From: Fibrobacterota bacterium
Lineage (GTDB): Bacteria; Fibrobacterota; Chitinivibrionia; Chitinivibrionales; Chitinispirillaceae
NCBI GenBank assembly: GCA_023436145.1
Contig: JAEZKP010000097.1
Coordinates: 1 to 64,000 of the forward strand
Length of the DNA stretch: 64,000 nucleotides
Reading direction: 5' to 3'
Shown: piece by piece, positions 53,179 through 62,157 of the stretch
How the letters are laid out: the number at the start of each line of letters is the position of its first letter
Position numbering within the stretch: the first letter of the stretch is position 1
Notes under the pieces: model-generated
The model's input: the letters and a program-made list of their open reading frames with translations, nothing else
Databases searched by the model: none
What the model was told of the DNA's origin: nothing
Position numbers and translations under genes: made by a program

Positions 53179-54504
53179 TTAATTATTCTGCTGTGATTGA
53201 ATAATTCCCCTTCTCTCAACACTGAGTGCATGATGAACAAAATTTTCCGCTCTGGCAAAAGTACTCACAAATGGGGCTGAAAGATCCAATCCTTCAGGAG
53301 TGACTTCTGCAACTGAGATTCTCTTGGTGAAGCTTTCCACTCCCAGAGGTGAAGCATAACGTGCTGCACCACCTGTAGGCAGGACATGATTGGTCCCTAT
53401 AAAATAATCTCCCAAGGCAACCGGAGTATAGGGGCCTAAAAAGATTGCTGCAGCATTATAGATTTTATTAAGGTCTTTTTTATAGTCTCTGGTCATTATC
53501 TGAAGATGTTCAGGGGCGAAATCATTTACCAATGCAATGCTTTCATCCCTGGATGAAGCGACAAAGATGGAGATGGCATGTTCAGGAAGCGCCTGAAATA
53601 CTTTTTTTACCGGAGAAGCCTCGATTTCCCTTATTAACGCTGCTGCGATTTTTTGGGCCAGCTCTTTATCTTCACATACGCAAATAGCCAGTTCGTCGCC
53701 GGAGCCGTGTTCTCCTTGAGCAAGAAGATCCAGTGCAACCCAGGTTGGATCCACAGAATCATCGGCTATGATTGCCACCTCGCTGGGTCCTGCCACCGAA
53801 TCGATATCAACAAGTCCGTAAACCAGTTTTTTGGCGGTTGCTACAAAGGGATTTCCAGGGCCAACGATTTTTTCTACCGGCCTTATAGTTTTTGTTCCAT
53901 AAGCTAGCGCTGCAATTGCCTGGGCTCCTCCAATACGGTAAACTTCTTTAATATTTAATAGCTGTAATGCATACGCAACACCAGGATCAAGCTGCTCTCT
54001 AGGTGGAGTAACCGCCACGATCTCCTTAACACCTGCGATCTGTGCGGGTATGATGTCCATGAGAACAGAGGATGGATATATAGTATGTCCACCGGGAATA
54101 TATACGCCTACTCTGGAAAGAGGTCGAATAATCTGGCCAAGCAGTCCTTCTTCACTTTTGAATTCAAAACCGGTTCTGAGTTGCTTACGGTGATAGGTTT
54201 CGATCCGCTTAGCGGTTTCATCTATTGCAGCCTTGAGTTCAGGACGGATTTTTTGAGCGCTGAAAGAGATTTCTTTCTCTGTTATTCTCATCTTTTTGGC
54301 AGTAAGCTTAACCTTATCAAATTTTTCGGTATAATTAAGCAGCGCAGTGTCACCATCTTCCCGGATGCTATCCAGAATTTTTTCCACCAGAGAAGTGGTT
54401 TTTTTATTACTGGTAATTCGGGATGTCTTTATTTTTTGCAGATATTTTCTTCCCTGGGAGGAGGAATAGTTAATTATCGGTACTTTAATTTTTCTGATAG
54501 CCAT
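53179..54504 (-). CDS. hisD: Histidinol dehydrogenase
   Basis: This 441-residue enzyme matches HisD in length and motifs: YIPGGHTIYPSSVLM, GAQAIAALAYGT, AGPSEVAI, LLAQGEHG (zinc-binding Gln and His) and FAPEHLQI. It oxidises L-histidinol to L-histidine in two NAD+-linked steps. No other his gene lies nearby; instead an orphan membrane protein and an EamA transporter follow. A histidine role is most likely, but HisD-family relatives with other alcohol substrates exist. Confidence 0.94.
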   Translation of the reverse strand: MAIRKIKVPIINYSSSQGRKYLQKIKTSRITSNKKTTSLVEKILDSIREDGDTALLNYTEKFDKVKLTAKKMRITEKEISFSAQKIRPELKAAIDETAKRIETYHRKQLRTGFEFKSEEGLLGQIIRPLSRVGVYIPGGHTIYPSSVLMDIIPAQIAGVKEIVAVTPPREQLDPGVAYALQLLNIKEVYRIGGAQAIAALAYGTKTIRPVEKIVGPGNPFVATAKKLVYGLVDIDSVAGPSEVAIIADDSVDPTWVALDLLAQGEHGSGDELAICVCEDKELAQKIAAALIREIEASPVKKVFQALPEHAISIFVASSRDESIALVNDFAPEHLQIMTRDYKKDLNKIYNAAAIFLGPYTPVALGDYFIGTNHVLPTGGAARYASPLGVESFTKRISVAEVTPEGLDLSAPFVSTFARAENFVHHALSVERRGIIQSQQNN

Positions 54505-54562
54505 TAATAAACTCCAGCTTGATTCTTTTTTAATTTTATCGCTTGAGACAAAATAAATAAAT

Positions 54563-54589
54563 TACCATTAAACATAAAAATTAATGGTA
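54563..54589 (-). terminator. 9-bp inverted repeat between the Nif3-family gene and hisD
   Basis: TACCATTAA (54563-54571) and TTAATGGTA (54581-54589) form a perfect stem with a nine-base loop. On the minus strand a T-rich tract follows. It probably ends transcription from the Nif3-family gene, or controls hisD. Confidence 0.5.
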
Positions 54590-54628
54590 TAATCACCAAA
54601 AAATCACCTCAGATTCAGGTAGTTGTTA

Positions 54629-55414
54629 TTATATGGGTGTAGGAACATCGATAAATTCTGTTTGTATCCCGAATTTTTCCTGCAGCAGTCTACCTAAAGC
54701 TAAAATACCAGGTTTTTCGGTATGATAATGGCCGGCATAAATAACATTTATGCCATTTTCCAGTGCTTCGTGGTAGTTATAATGAGCTGGTTCACCAGTA
54801 ATGTAGCAGTCGAGTCCTTTTGTGATTGCTTCTGTCAATAAGTCTGCAGCACCACCAGAAACGACAGCAACTTTAGAGACTTTTTTCTTGCCAAATGGCA
54901 GGACAGTGCATTGGGAATCCAGGTTTTCGCAGAGTGTTTGAACGATTGAATCCAGGTCTGTAGATTTATTTAAGACACCTTCAAAGCCTATTTCGATTCC
55001 TTTATAATTGCCAAAAGGTCTCAACTCACTCATGTTCAGCATTGCAGCCAGTTGAGCATTATTACCTATTTCAGGATGAAGGTCAAGGGGCAGATGAGAG
55101 GCATAAAGGTTAAGGTCGTTTTCTAACAGATATTTCAGATGATTATAGGAGCTTCCGCTGACCGATCTGATTCCATCCCAGATAATGCCATGATGAACAG
55201 CAATCAATTGGCATTGCTTTTTGAGAGCAAGCCGGTATCCTTGCAATGATGCATCCACCAGCAATGCTATTTTTTTGATGGTTGGAGTACCCTGTACCTG
55301 AAGTCCATTACAGGAGTAATCTTTGTAATGGCTGGTCTTTAGCATGCTGTCGATAAAAGAAACCAGTGTATCCCGACTTACTTCATTACTTTTTGAAGAA
55401 GGTTTTTTTTGCAT
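54629..55414 (-). CDS. Nif3-like dinuclear metal-centre protein
   Basis: The 261-residue product matches the Nif3/YbgI family: VHHGIIWDGI, YASHLPLDLHPEIGNN and GHYHTEKPG supply the His, Asp and Glu residues for a dinuclear metal site. The family is common and its function is not settled; some members are called GTP cyclohydrolase I type 2. The ATG at 55414 follows an AAAGAG element; an upstream in-frame TTG at 55429 is less likely. No functional neighbour is adjacent. Confidence 0.9.
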   Translation of the reverse strand: MQKKPSSKSNEVSRDTLVSFIDSMLKTSHYKDYSCNGLQVQGTPTIKKIALLVDASLQGYRLALKKQCQLIAVHHGIIWDGIRSVSGSSYNHLKYLLENDLNLYASHLPLDLHPEIGNNAQLAAMLNMSELRPFGNYKGIEIGFEGVLNKSTDLDSIVQTLCENLDSQCTVLPFGKKKVSKVAVVSGGAADLLTEAITKGLDCYITGEPAHYNYHEALENGINVIYAGHYHTEKPGILALGRLLQEKFGIQTEFIDVPTPI

Positions 55415-55515
55415 GGAGGACTCTTTCAAGGTAATTAAAATGGACTGGCAAATGATGAGTTAAAATAAAAAGGGCAGAGTTTTAATCCAAAATATAAACC
55501 ATTCTGTTTTCAATT

Positions 55516-56340
55516 TTAGAGGAGAGTTCCACAGTATTTGCAGAAAGTTGCATCAGAATCGTTGTGTCCACCACATGATAGGCATTCTTTTGCCGTTGAT
55601 CTCATTTTTGAGAAACGATTGAATTCAAGAGTTACAATACCGGTTGGTACTGCAATCATCCCATAGCCTAAAAGCATTACTATCGATGCCAGAAACTTAC
55701 CTGGAAATGTTTGAGGAGCAATATCACCAAAGCCAACTGTAGTAATAGTAACTATTGTCCAATAAATACTGGTGGGAATGTCGATAAAGCCGTTTTCCGG
55801 CCCTTCGATGGCGTAAATCAGAGTACCAATCAGAATAATCAGGGTGAAAACAGCTAAAAGAAAAACGATTATTCGCTTAAGACTGGCCTTGAGCACCTTT
55901 TTTAAAATATCTGCTTCATAAAGATATTTGTAGAGTTTAAATAAACGAAAAATTCTTAATATCCGGAAGGCACGAATAGTTATGAAATTATGAGCACCAA
56001 AGCTGATTAGCTCCAGAAAAAGTGGCATAAAAGCCATAAAATCGATAATTCCGTAAAAACTGAAGGCATATTTTAAAGGCTGTCTTACAGAGATAAGTCG
56101 CAGGATGTACTCTATAAAAAAAAGAATTGTGAAAAACCACTCTGCTTTTTCAAAAAAATGGCCAAAACGGTCCTTAAGTCCTTCCATACTTCCTAGAATA
56201 ACTGCCAGTATACTTAATAGAATGCTAAGGAGAAGAAAACTATTGAAAATTTTCCCGGTAGGAGAGTTCTCATCGAATAAATAATGGTAAAAATGGTACT
56301 TCCATTCTGAGAGACCAGAGTAATCGTTTTTATTAGTCAT
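55516..56340 (-). CDS. Voltage-gated K+ channel with C-terminal zinc ribbon
   Basis: The 274-residue protein has six spans: a voltage-sensor S4 with regularly spaced Arg (RAFRILRIFRLFKLYK), the pore filter TTVGFGD and S6. This is a Kv-type single-subunit channel that assembles as a tetramer. The last 24 residues form a zinc ribbon (CLSCGG...FCKYCG). The ATG at 56340 gives the usual family N-terminus; an in-frame TTG at 56388 would add 16 residues. Its flanking genes are unrelated. Confidence 0.88.
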   Translation of the reverse strand: MTNKNDYSGLSEWKYHFYHYLFDENSPTGKIFNSFLLLSILLSILAVILGSMEGLKDRFGHFFEKAEWFFTILFFIEYILRLISVRQPLKYAFSFYGIIDFMAFMPLFLELISFGAHNFITIRAFRILRIFRLFKLYKYLYEADILKKVLKASLKRIIVFLLAVFTLIILIGTLIYAIEGPENGFIDIPTSIYWTIVTITTVGFGDIAPQTFPGKFLASIVMLLGYGMIAVPTGIVTLEFNRFSKMRSTAKECLSCGGHNDSDATFCKYCGTLL

Positions 56341-56507
56341 ACATTTTTCTAAAAATGCGTCTGAAAAAAAGGGGTCTTTCAAGTGCAACCCAAAAAAGTA
56401 GTCAGCAATGTGAATACCTCATTTACATAGATAGCAAAAGAGTTTCCGGAATAAGTTAATTCTTGAAAAAAAAGGACTTTCCGGTTATCCTTAAGAAAGG
56501 AGGAGAA

Positions 56508-56810
56508 ATGAATATTTCCACTGGAGCCGCACTTAACGGGCTGACATCAATATCGATTTTGCAGGATATCACTGCTCATAATGTAGCTAATATTAATACA
56601 GAGCCTTTTTATGCAAAAGAAGGGATACAAGGTGAAGCAAGTTCTGGTGTAGGTCCACAAATAAAGTCCATACGGAATACTGATCATCAAACCGATCTTG
56701 CTGAAAGTATGACAAATATTGTTAAAAATCAGCACTCATACTCTGCAGATCTCAGGATAATTAAAGTTCAGGACCGGATGATTGGAGAGCTTATAGACAT
56801 AATTGCTTAG
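56508..56810 (+). CDS. Miniature flagellar rod/hook-like protein
   Basis: This 100-residue protein has both conserved ends of axial rod/hook proteins and almost no middle: an N-terminal NGLTSISILQDITAHNVANINTEPF helix and a C-terminal LAESMTNIVKNQHSYSADLRIIKVQDRMIGELIDI coiled coil. Rod proteins FlgB, FlgC, FlgF and FlgG have longer cores. A very strong AAAGGAGGAG site precedes this ATG; an in-frame start 15 codons earlier is unlikely. No flagellar genes are near. It may still be part of a motor, an accessory, or a decayed copy. Confidence 0.75.
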   Translation: MNISTGAALNGLTSISILQDITAHNVANINTEPFYAKEGIQGEASSGVGPQIKSIRNTDHQTDLAESMTNIVKNQHSYSADLRIIKVQDRMIGELIDIIA

Positions 56811-56851
56811 GTTTTTAATTCAGGCCAAATTTAAACATAGGAGTGCAGGAT

Positions 56852-56886
56852 AAAAGAAGTAATGAAGATTAGTCATTACTTCTTTT
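56852..56886. terminator. Bidirectional terminator between the rod-like gene and nrdJ
   Basis: AAAAGAAGTAATGA (56852-56865) and TCATTACTTCTTTT (56873-56886) form a perfect 14-bp stem with a 7-base loop. The A/T ends supply a T-run in both directions between two convergent genes. Confidence 0.88.
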
Positions 56887-56897
56887 GTCTATTTATT

Positions 56898-59255
56898 TTA
56901 TCCGCATTTGGAATAACCACAACTCTTGCAGACTGCACATCCGCTCTCATTTTCCATTATACCGCCGCATTCCGGACATTGCGGGCAATAACCCATATCT
57001 AGGCTGGAAAATGTGATCTGTGATTGAGATGCTTGAGGCCCCTGGATATCTGTAATCGCCTTTTCCAGAACCCGTCCGATAGCATCCGCACAGGAGAGAA
57101 TCATTTCACCATCATGCCAGGTTGGTATCGGGCAACGGATACCACGCAACTGTGTCACTATGGATTTGGGATCGATTCCGGAACGCAAAGCCAGAGATAC
57201 CAGGCGGGAAACAGCTTCAGCATTAGATGCAGCACAACCTCCGGATTTTCCCATTTGTGTAAAGACTTCACAAAATCCAAAGCTATCGGAATTGATATTT
57301 ATGTAAAGAGTACCGCAACCGGTTTTGGTTTTATATGTTCTGCCATGGGTTACTGCCGGTCTGGGGCGGGGATGGATGATTCCAACGGCTGTGTTATCAG
57401 TAATAGAGACAGCTCCCCCGGTAGTACCGGTTGTAATTACCTGATTTTGTCGGGAACCATCACGGTAAACCGTAACACCTTTACAATTAAGTTCATAGGC
57501 ATGACGAAACACCTCTTCTACTTCGGCTACGGTTGCTTCTTTGCGGAAGTTAACGGTTTTGGAAACTGCATTATCAGTGTATTTCTGGAATGCGGCTTGC
57601 AAAATGATATGCCAGCGGGGTTCTATATCATGTGAAGTTACAAAAAGATCACGAATTCTTTTTGGAATACCATAAATTTTATTAAGACTTCCCGATTCTG
57701 CAACCATTTTCATTAGTTCTTCAGAATAAAACCCTTCCTCCTGAGCAACTTTTTTAAAAGCCGGATGAATTTCAAGTAATCTCTTTCCATCGAGGACATT
57801 TTTTTCGTAAACAATGGCAAAGAGAGGTTCTATCCCGCTTGAACATCCCGCGATCATACTTATAGTTCCGGTTGGAGCTATAGTGGTTACAGTGGCATTA
57901 CGAACCTGAAGTTCATTATCCTTATCGAAAATCGATCCTTTAAAATTAGGAAAAACACTTCTTTCTCTAGCCAAAAAAGCAGATACCTTCTTTCCTTCAG
58001 ACTGGATAAATTTCATGATCTCTTCTGCCAGGCTGGCTGCAGCATGTGAATTATAAGGAATTCCAAATTCAATGAGCAGATCTGCAAACCCCATAATACC
58101 AAGACCGATCTTGCGGTTTGCTTTGGTTACTTTTTCTATTTCAGCAAGTGGATACTTATTCACCTCAATAACGTTGTCCAGAAAGCGGACTGCAGTGCTT
58201 ACTGTTTCTCCTAGTTTGGAGAAATCAACAGCTTTTTTACCGTTTATTTCAGTAATCATATGGGCAATATTAATCGAGCCGAGATTACAGGATTCGTATG
58301 GAAGCAAAGGTTGCTCGCCGCAGGGATTTGTACTTTCCATTCTACCCACATGTGGGGTGGGGTTTGCTTTATTTATTTTGTCAAGGAAAACCACGCCGGG
58401 TTCTCCGTTTTTCCAGGCAAGTTCAACTATTCTTTTAAACACTTTTGAGGCTTTCTGGCGTCCCATAATTTCTCCTGTTCTGGGATTGCGCAGTGGGTAT
58501 TCCTCATCCCGCTTCAGTGCCTCCATAAATTCATCAGTAATGCCTACAGAAATATTAAAATTGGAGAGATATCCATCTTTCTCCTTCATCTCAATAAAAT
58601 CCATGATTTCCGGGTGAGAGCAGTTTAAAATTCCCATATTGGCACCCCGGCGCGTACCACCCTGTTTTACTGTTTCGGTGGCTATATCAAAAACCCGCAT
58701 AAATGAAAGAGGACCCGAGGAAATGCCTTTGGTTGATTTGACCCGATCGTTTTTAGGGCGGATATTGGAAAATGAAAAGCCGGTTCCTCCTCCACTTTTA
58801 TGAATAAGAGCAGTGTTTTTAACTGCAGTAAAAATATCTTCCATCGAATCTCCGACTGGTAACACAAAACAAGCGGAAAGTTGCTGCAAATCCCGACCAG
58901 CATTCATAAGCGTGGGGGAGTTGGGAAGAAAATCGAGATTAACCATCATTGTGTAAAACTTTTCGATCCAGCCATCCGTATTTATATCAGGATTAAATAT
59001 CTTTTCAGCGCTGGCAATGTTCTCAGCAACCCGAAAAAACATCTCTTCTGGAGTTTCAATTACTTTTCCGTTTTCATCTTTTTTAAGATATCGTTTTTCC
59101 AGGACAGTACGAGCATTATCGCTTAAAGCTGATTTTTTCTTCAACAGCTGTTCTTTTAAAGATTCCATGGATTTAGCCTCAGGCATAATATCTTGTTTAG
59201 TGAGGACTGATGCGGTTACAGGTTTGGATTCTGTACTGGTTTTTGTAATGGACAT
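56898..59255 (-). CDS. nrdJ: Vitamin B12-dependent (class II) ribonucleotide reductase
   Basis: This 785-residue enzyme reduces ribonucleotides to deoxyribonucleotides using adenosylcobalamin, without oxygen. Three active-site Cys fit the class II pattern: C129 (LSACF), radical C312 (NPCGEQ, with E314) and C323 (ESCNLGS). A C-terminal zinc-binding tail with CPQCPECGG...CAVCKSCG follows. Length is normal. AAAGGAGC precedes the ATG, and a good sigma-70-type promoter lies about 195 bases upstream with a hairpin in the leader. No second reductase is visible here. Confidence 0.95.
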   Translation of the reverse strand: MSITKTSTESKPVTASVLTKQDIMPEAKSMESLKEQLLKKKSALSDNARTVLEKRYLKKDENGKVIETPEEMFFRVAENIASAEKIFNPDINTDGWIEKFYTMMVNLDFLPNSPTLMNAGRDLQQLSACFVLPVGDSMEDIFTAVKNTALIHKSGGGTGFSFSNIRPKNDRVKSTKGISSGPLSFMRVFDIATETVKQGGTRRGANMGILNCSHPEIMDFIEMKEKDGYLSNFNISVGITDEFMEALKRDEEYPLRNPRTGEIMGRQKASKVFKRIVELAWKNGEPGVVFLDKINKANPTPHVGRMESTNPCGEQPLLPYESCNLGSINIAHMITEINGKKAVDFSKLGETVSTAVRFLDNVIEVNKYPLAEIEKVTKANRKIGLGIMGFADLLIEFGIPYNSHAAASLAEEIMKFIQSEGKKVSAFLARERSVFPNFKGSIFDKDNELQVRNATVTTIAPTGTISMIAGCSSGIEPLFAIVYEKNVLDGKRLLEIHPAFKKVAQEEGFYSEELMKMVAESGSLNKIYGIPKRIRDLFVTSHDIEPRWHIILQAAFQKYTDNAVSKTVNFRKEATVAEVEEVFRHAYELNCKGVTVYRDGSRQNQVITTGTTGGAVSITDNTAVGIIHPRPRPAVTHGRTYKTKTGCGTLYININSDSFGFCEVFTQMGKSGGCAASNAEAVSRLVSLALRSGIDPKSIVTQLRGIRCPIPTWHDGEMILSCADAIGRVLEKAITDIQGPQASQSQITFSSLDMGYCPQCPECGGIMENESGCAVCKSCGYSKCG

Positions 59256-59333
59256 GGGGTCCTGCTCCTTTTACACTCAAACAGGTCTTTAGTTATCTTC
59301 ATCTGAATCAGAGGATTCTATAAAACACTTTTT

Positions 59334-59353
59334 CCCTTTGAGTGATCAAAGGG
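59334..59353 (-). promoter_or_regulatory. Hairpin in the nrdJ leader
   Basis: CCCTTTGA (59334-59341) and TCAAAGGG (59346-59353) form a perfect 8-bp stem with a four-base loop, about 80 bases before the nrdJ start. A-rich sequence rather than T follows on the transcript, so it is not a terminator. It may be a protein or RNA control element. A second small stem (GAATC/GATTC) lies near 59304-59317. Confidence 0.45.
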
Positions 59354-59449
59354 ATACATTCTCCGTTTTTACCGAATCGTCTGAATCAGGTTATTATTTG
59401 ATCTGGTTCACTAGTTATGAAGGGATTTCCAGAATGAATTAACCTCATA

Positions 59450-59479
59450 AATATAACGGCCAAGGAGAGGTGGAGTCAA
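59450..59479 (-). promoter_or_regulatory. Sigma-70-like promoter for nrdJ
   Basis: On the minus strand TTGACT (-35, 59479-59474) and TATATT (-10, 59455-59450) are separated by 18 bases. Transcription would begin near 59443, leaving a leader of about 190 bases. The two boxes match the consensus well. The remainder of the 442-base gap to 59697 has no gene. Confidence 0.6.
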
Positions 59480-59697
59480 GCCTAAAAAAACAGTAGTATC
59501 CACAACATACTGTAGGAAATCTGAAAAATAGCGCAAGCTGTAGGGATGTAAACGTTTCCTGGCTTTCTAAGATAATGGCTTTTATAAGGTTACATTAAAC
59601 ACATTAATAAACGGAACAAGTCGAACTCAGCTGAATTGATTAAAACCAGCATAGCACACCAAATAGTATTTTTCTGGAATTATAATAGGAGGAAAAA

Positions 59698-60793
59698 ATG
59701 GCAGATTTACTAGAGCAATCCGTGATTGATGAACTGAAAGAACGCGTGGACAACCTGCGGAGGTATCTTTGACATAGATAAAAAAATGTCGCTGGTAGCT
59801 GAACTGGAAGCTCAAAGTTCACAGGAGAGTTTCTGGAATGATTCAAACAATGCTCAAAAGGTTTTAAAGGATATTAAGGAAGCCAAGCGGATTATTGAAC
59901 CTTGGCAAAAAGCTGCCCGGGAAATTGAAGAAATTCAGGAGTTTTTCGCTCTGGCAAAGCTGGAAAATGATGATAACACTCTTTCCGAGTTGAAATCACA
60001 GACCGATTTTCTTGAAAAAGAGATTGCCCATATCGAATTTCTGCACAAGTTAAGTGGCCAGGATGATAATGCACCTGCTATTTTAACTGTTCATAGCGGT
60101 GCCGGTGGAACCGAATCCTGCGACTGGGCAAATATGCTTTATCGCATGTATCTGCGCTGGATGGAACGGAAAGGCTTTTCCTACACTGTTCTTGACGAAC
60201 TTCCTGGCGAAGAGGCAGGAATTAAAAGTGTTACTATTGAGGTGCAGGGCGAATATGCCTATGGACATCTGAAAGCTGAATGTGGAGTTCATCGTTTAGT
60301 AAGAATTTCTCCATTTGACTCCAATGCCCGCAGGCATACCTCTTTTGCATCGGTCTATGCTTATCCTATCGCAGAAGAGATCGACGATTTCGATATAGAT
60401 GAGAAAGATCTCAGAATTGATACTTACAGATCAAGCGGAGCAGGTGGTCAGCATGTCAATAAGACCGATAGTGCTGTACGTATCACTCATATACCTACAA
60501 ATATTGTGGTAGCTTGCCAGAATGAACGTTCACAGATAAAAAACCGGGCTACTGCCATGCGTCTTCTAAAAGCACGTGTCCGTCAGTATTATAAAGATAT
60601 TGAAGAAAAAGAGCGTGAATCTAAACTGGCTGAAAAGAAGAAAATCGAATGGGGAAGCCAGATCAGATCCTATGTTTTGCATCCTTACAACATGGTAAAA
60701 GACCATCGTACCGATGCTGAAACATCAAACACACAGGCTGTTCTTGACGGCGATATTGATATGTTTATTGAAGCATATCTGATGGAATTTTAA
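59698..60793 (+). CDS. prfB: Peptide chain release factor 2, with programmed +1 frameshift
   Basis: The gene begins at an ATG after TAGGAGGA and reads 24 codons to CTT, then an in-frame TGA (59770-59772). A CGGAGG Shine-Dalgarno-like element lies just before TATCTTTGAC, the classic RF2 autoregulatory frameshift site. Skipping T59770 continues as GAC ATA GAT AAA AAA ATG and gives a 364-residue protein. RF2 recognises UGA and UAA; the motifs SPFDSNARRHTSF and GAGGQHVNK are intact. RF2 shortage lets the ribosome frameshift, so the protein controls its own synthesis. The YkgJ-like gene follows nine bases after the stop. Confidence 0.95.
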
Positions 60794-60802
60794 GAAGGAC
60801 CA

Positions 60803-61387
60803 GTGGCAAAACCAGGATTGGCCAAAAGCATGAAAACACAAAAAGAGAATCAGCTATTCACAACTGTTGAATGTGCAAGGTGTGCCATCTGTTGTACCGA
60901 ACCGATTGTACCTGTGACAGATAGCGATGTAAAACGGATTTGCAAAGTGCTGAATGTGCCTGCTCAGCGCTTTGTCCGCTTTTATTCCATAAAGGAAATG
61001 GAGTATGATCCTGATTCTGATCTCTGGATCAAATTCCCACAAGGTAAACGTGCAATGGGCTTGAAAAAGGCTCTTTCCAGATGTCTTTTTCTTGATAACC
61101 ATAAAAACTGTTCGATCTATAATGATCGACCCATGACTTGCAGAACATTTCCTTATGTAATCGATCTTGATGAGGAGGACAACCCAAAAAAGGTTAAGCT
61201 CAACAAGATCGTATCCTGTTCATGTAAAAAAAGACAGAGATCATCTCTTAGTGAAGTAGTTGAGAATGTACGGGAAGAACTCAATGAAGATGACAGTTAT
61301 TACGACAAAATAGAAATATGGAATAATAGAAAACCTTTGGGAACTACAAGAGATTTTTTAATATTCATCAGTTCCGGTGAAGCTTAA
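60803..61387 (+). CDS. YkgJ-family cysteine-cluster protein
   Basis: This 194-residue protein has C-x2-C-x2-CC (C24, C27, C30, C31) and a second set in FLDNHKNCSIYNDRPMTCRTFPY, typical of the YkgJ/CxxCxxCC family that binds zinc or iron. The function of the family is unsettled. It begins with GTG after AAGGACCA, nine bases beyond prfB, so it is likely co-transcribed with it. Confidence 0.85.
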   Translation: MAKPGLAKSMKTQKENQLFTTVECARCAICCTEPIVPVTDSDVKRICKVLNVPAQRFVRFYSIKEMEYDPDSDLWIKFPQGKRAMGLKKALSRCLFLDNHKNCSIYNDRPMTCRTFPYVIDLDEEDNPKKVKLNKIVSCSCKKRQRSSLSEVVENVREELNEDDSYYDKIEIWNNRKPLGTTRDFLIFISSGEA

Positions 61388-61438
61388 TCATCTCCTGTGC
61401 TCAATCATCATTTTGTGGTATGCCACCTGGATTTTCAA

Positions 61439-61957
61439 ATGATAATATTTTCCGGAAACTTTCTGATCAGGAATTTTATTCAGACCGATGCGTTCTCTTT
61501 ATCCAGATATGCTGATAATCCGAAGATAGCCAGTAATCTCCGTGATGCTTTTCCCTCCCCGTACACATTAACTGATGCGGAAATTTTTCTGGCCAGGGTT
61601 TCCTCTCAATCACCTGTAGCTACTTTTGCCATAGCAACTGAAAATGAAGCTATAGGCTCTATTGGCTTAATGATTGGCCAGGATGTTCACCGCTTTTCTG
61701 CTGAATTGGGCTACTGGTTGGCTGAACCATTCTGGGGAAAAGGCATAATGAGTACAGCTGTGACTGCAGTTGTAAAGTATGGATTTGAGAGTTTGGGATT
61801 GAACCGTATCTATGCAGAACCTTATCATACCAACGCCGCGTCCATAAGAGTACTTCAGAAAGCTGGATTTGAGTATGAAGGAAGGATGCGGGCTAATGTA
61901 GTTAAAAAGGGTAAAATTCTGGATCAGCTATTATATGCAAAAATCAGGAACATGTAA
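61439..61957 (+). CDS. GNAT acetyltransferase (RimJ/RimL type)
   Basis: The 172-residue product matches the GNAT fold: FLIRNFIQTDAFSLSRYADNPKIASNL at the start, then ELGYWLAEPFWGKGIMSTAV (acetyl-CoA-binding region) and NRIYAEPYHTNAASIRVLQKAGFEYEG. RimJ/RimL-like enzymes acetylate protein N-termini or small amines. The start is uncertain, since an in-frame GTG at 61397 is also possible. Its position 52 bases after the Cys-cluster gene fits a loose operon with prfB. Confidence 0.85.
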   Translation: MIIFSGNFLIRNFIQTDAFSLSRYADNPKIASNLRDAFPSPYTLTDAEIFLARVSSQSPVATFAIATENEAIGSIGLMIGQDVHRFSAELGYWLAEPFWGKGIMSTAVTAVVKYGFESLGLNRIYAEPYHTNAASIRVLQKAGFEYEGRMRANVVKKGKILDQLLYAKIRNM

Positions 61958-62157
61958 TAAATTATTAATTTGAAAACCACCTGTCTGTCACCGCTTTCGA
62001 ATGTATTTCTGGAGACTGATGGACAAGAGGGTATCACTTACTAAAATAGAATTTCAGAAGTTATTTAAGCGCTGTTATTGAGAGAATATCTGAACAATAA
62101 AATTGTTTGCAGCCATTGTTTAATCCTGTTACCTTTTTATAGAGTGGTAGAAAAAAA

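Noticed and set aside
58072..58617. A 181-residue plus-strand frame opposite nrdJ
   Set aside because: It is antisense to conserved catalytic segments of nrdJ and has no ribosome site or recognisable motif.
59256..59450. Cobalamin riboswitch in the nrdJ leader
   Set aside because: I looked for the B12 box and its flanking conserved elements and found none; a covariance search would settle it.
59491..59515. ACAGTA...TACTGT dyad just upstream of the nrdJ promoter as an NrdR box
   Set aside because: The spacing and core do not match the NrdR consensus, and it lies outside the promoter.
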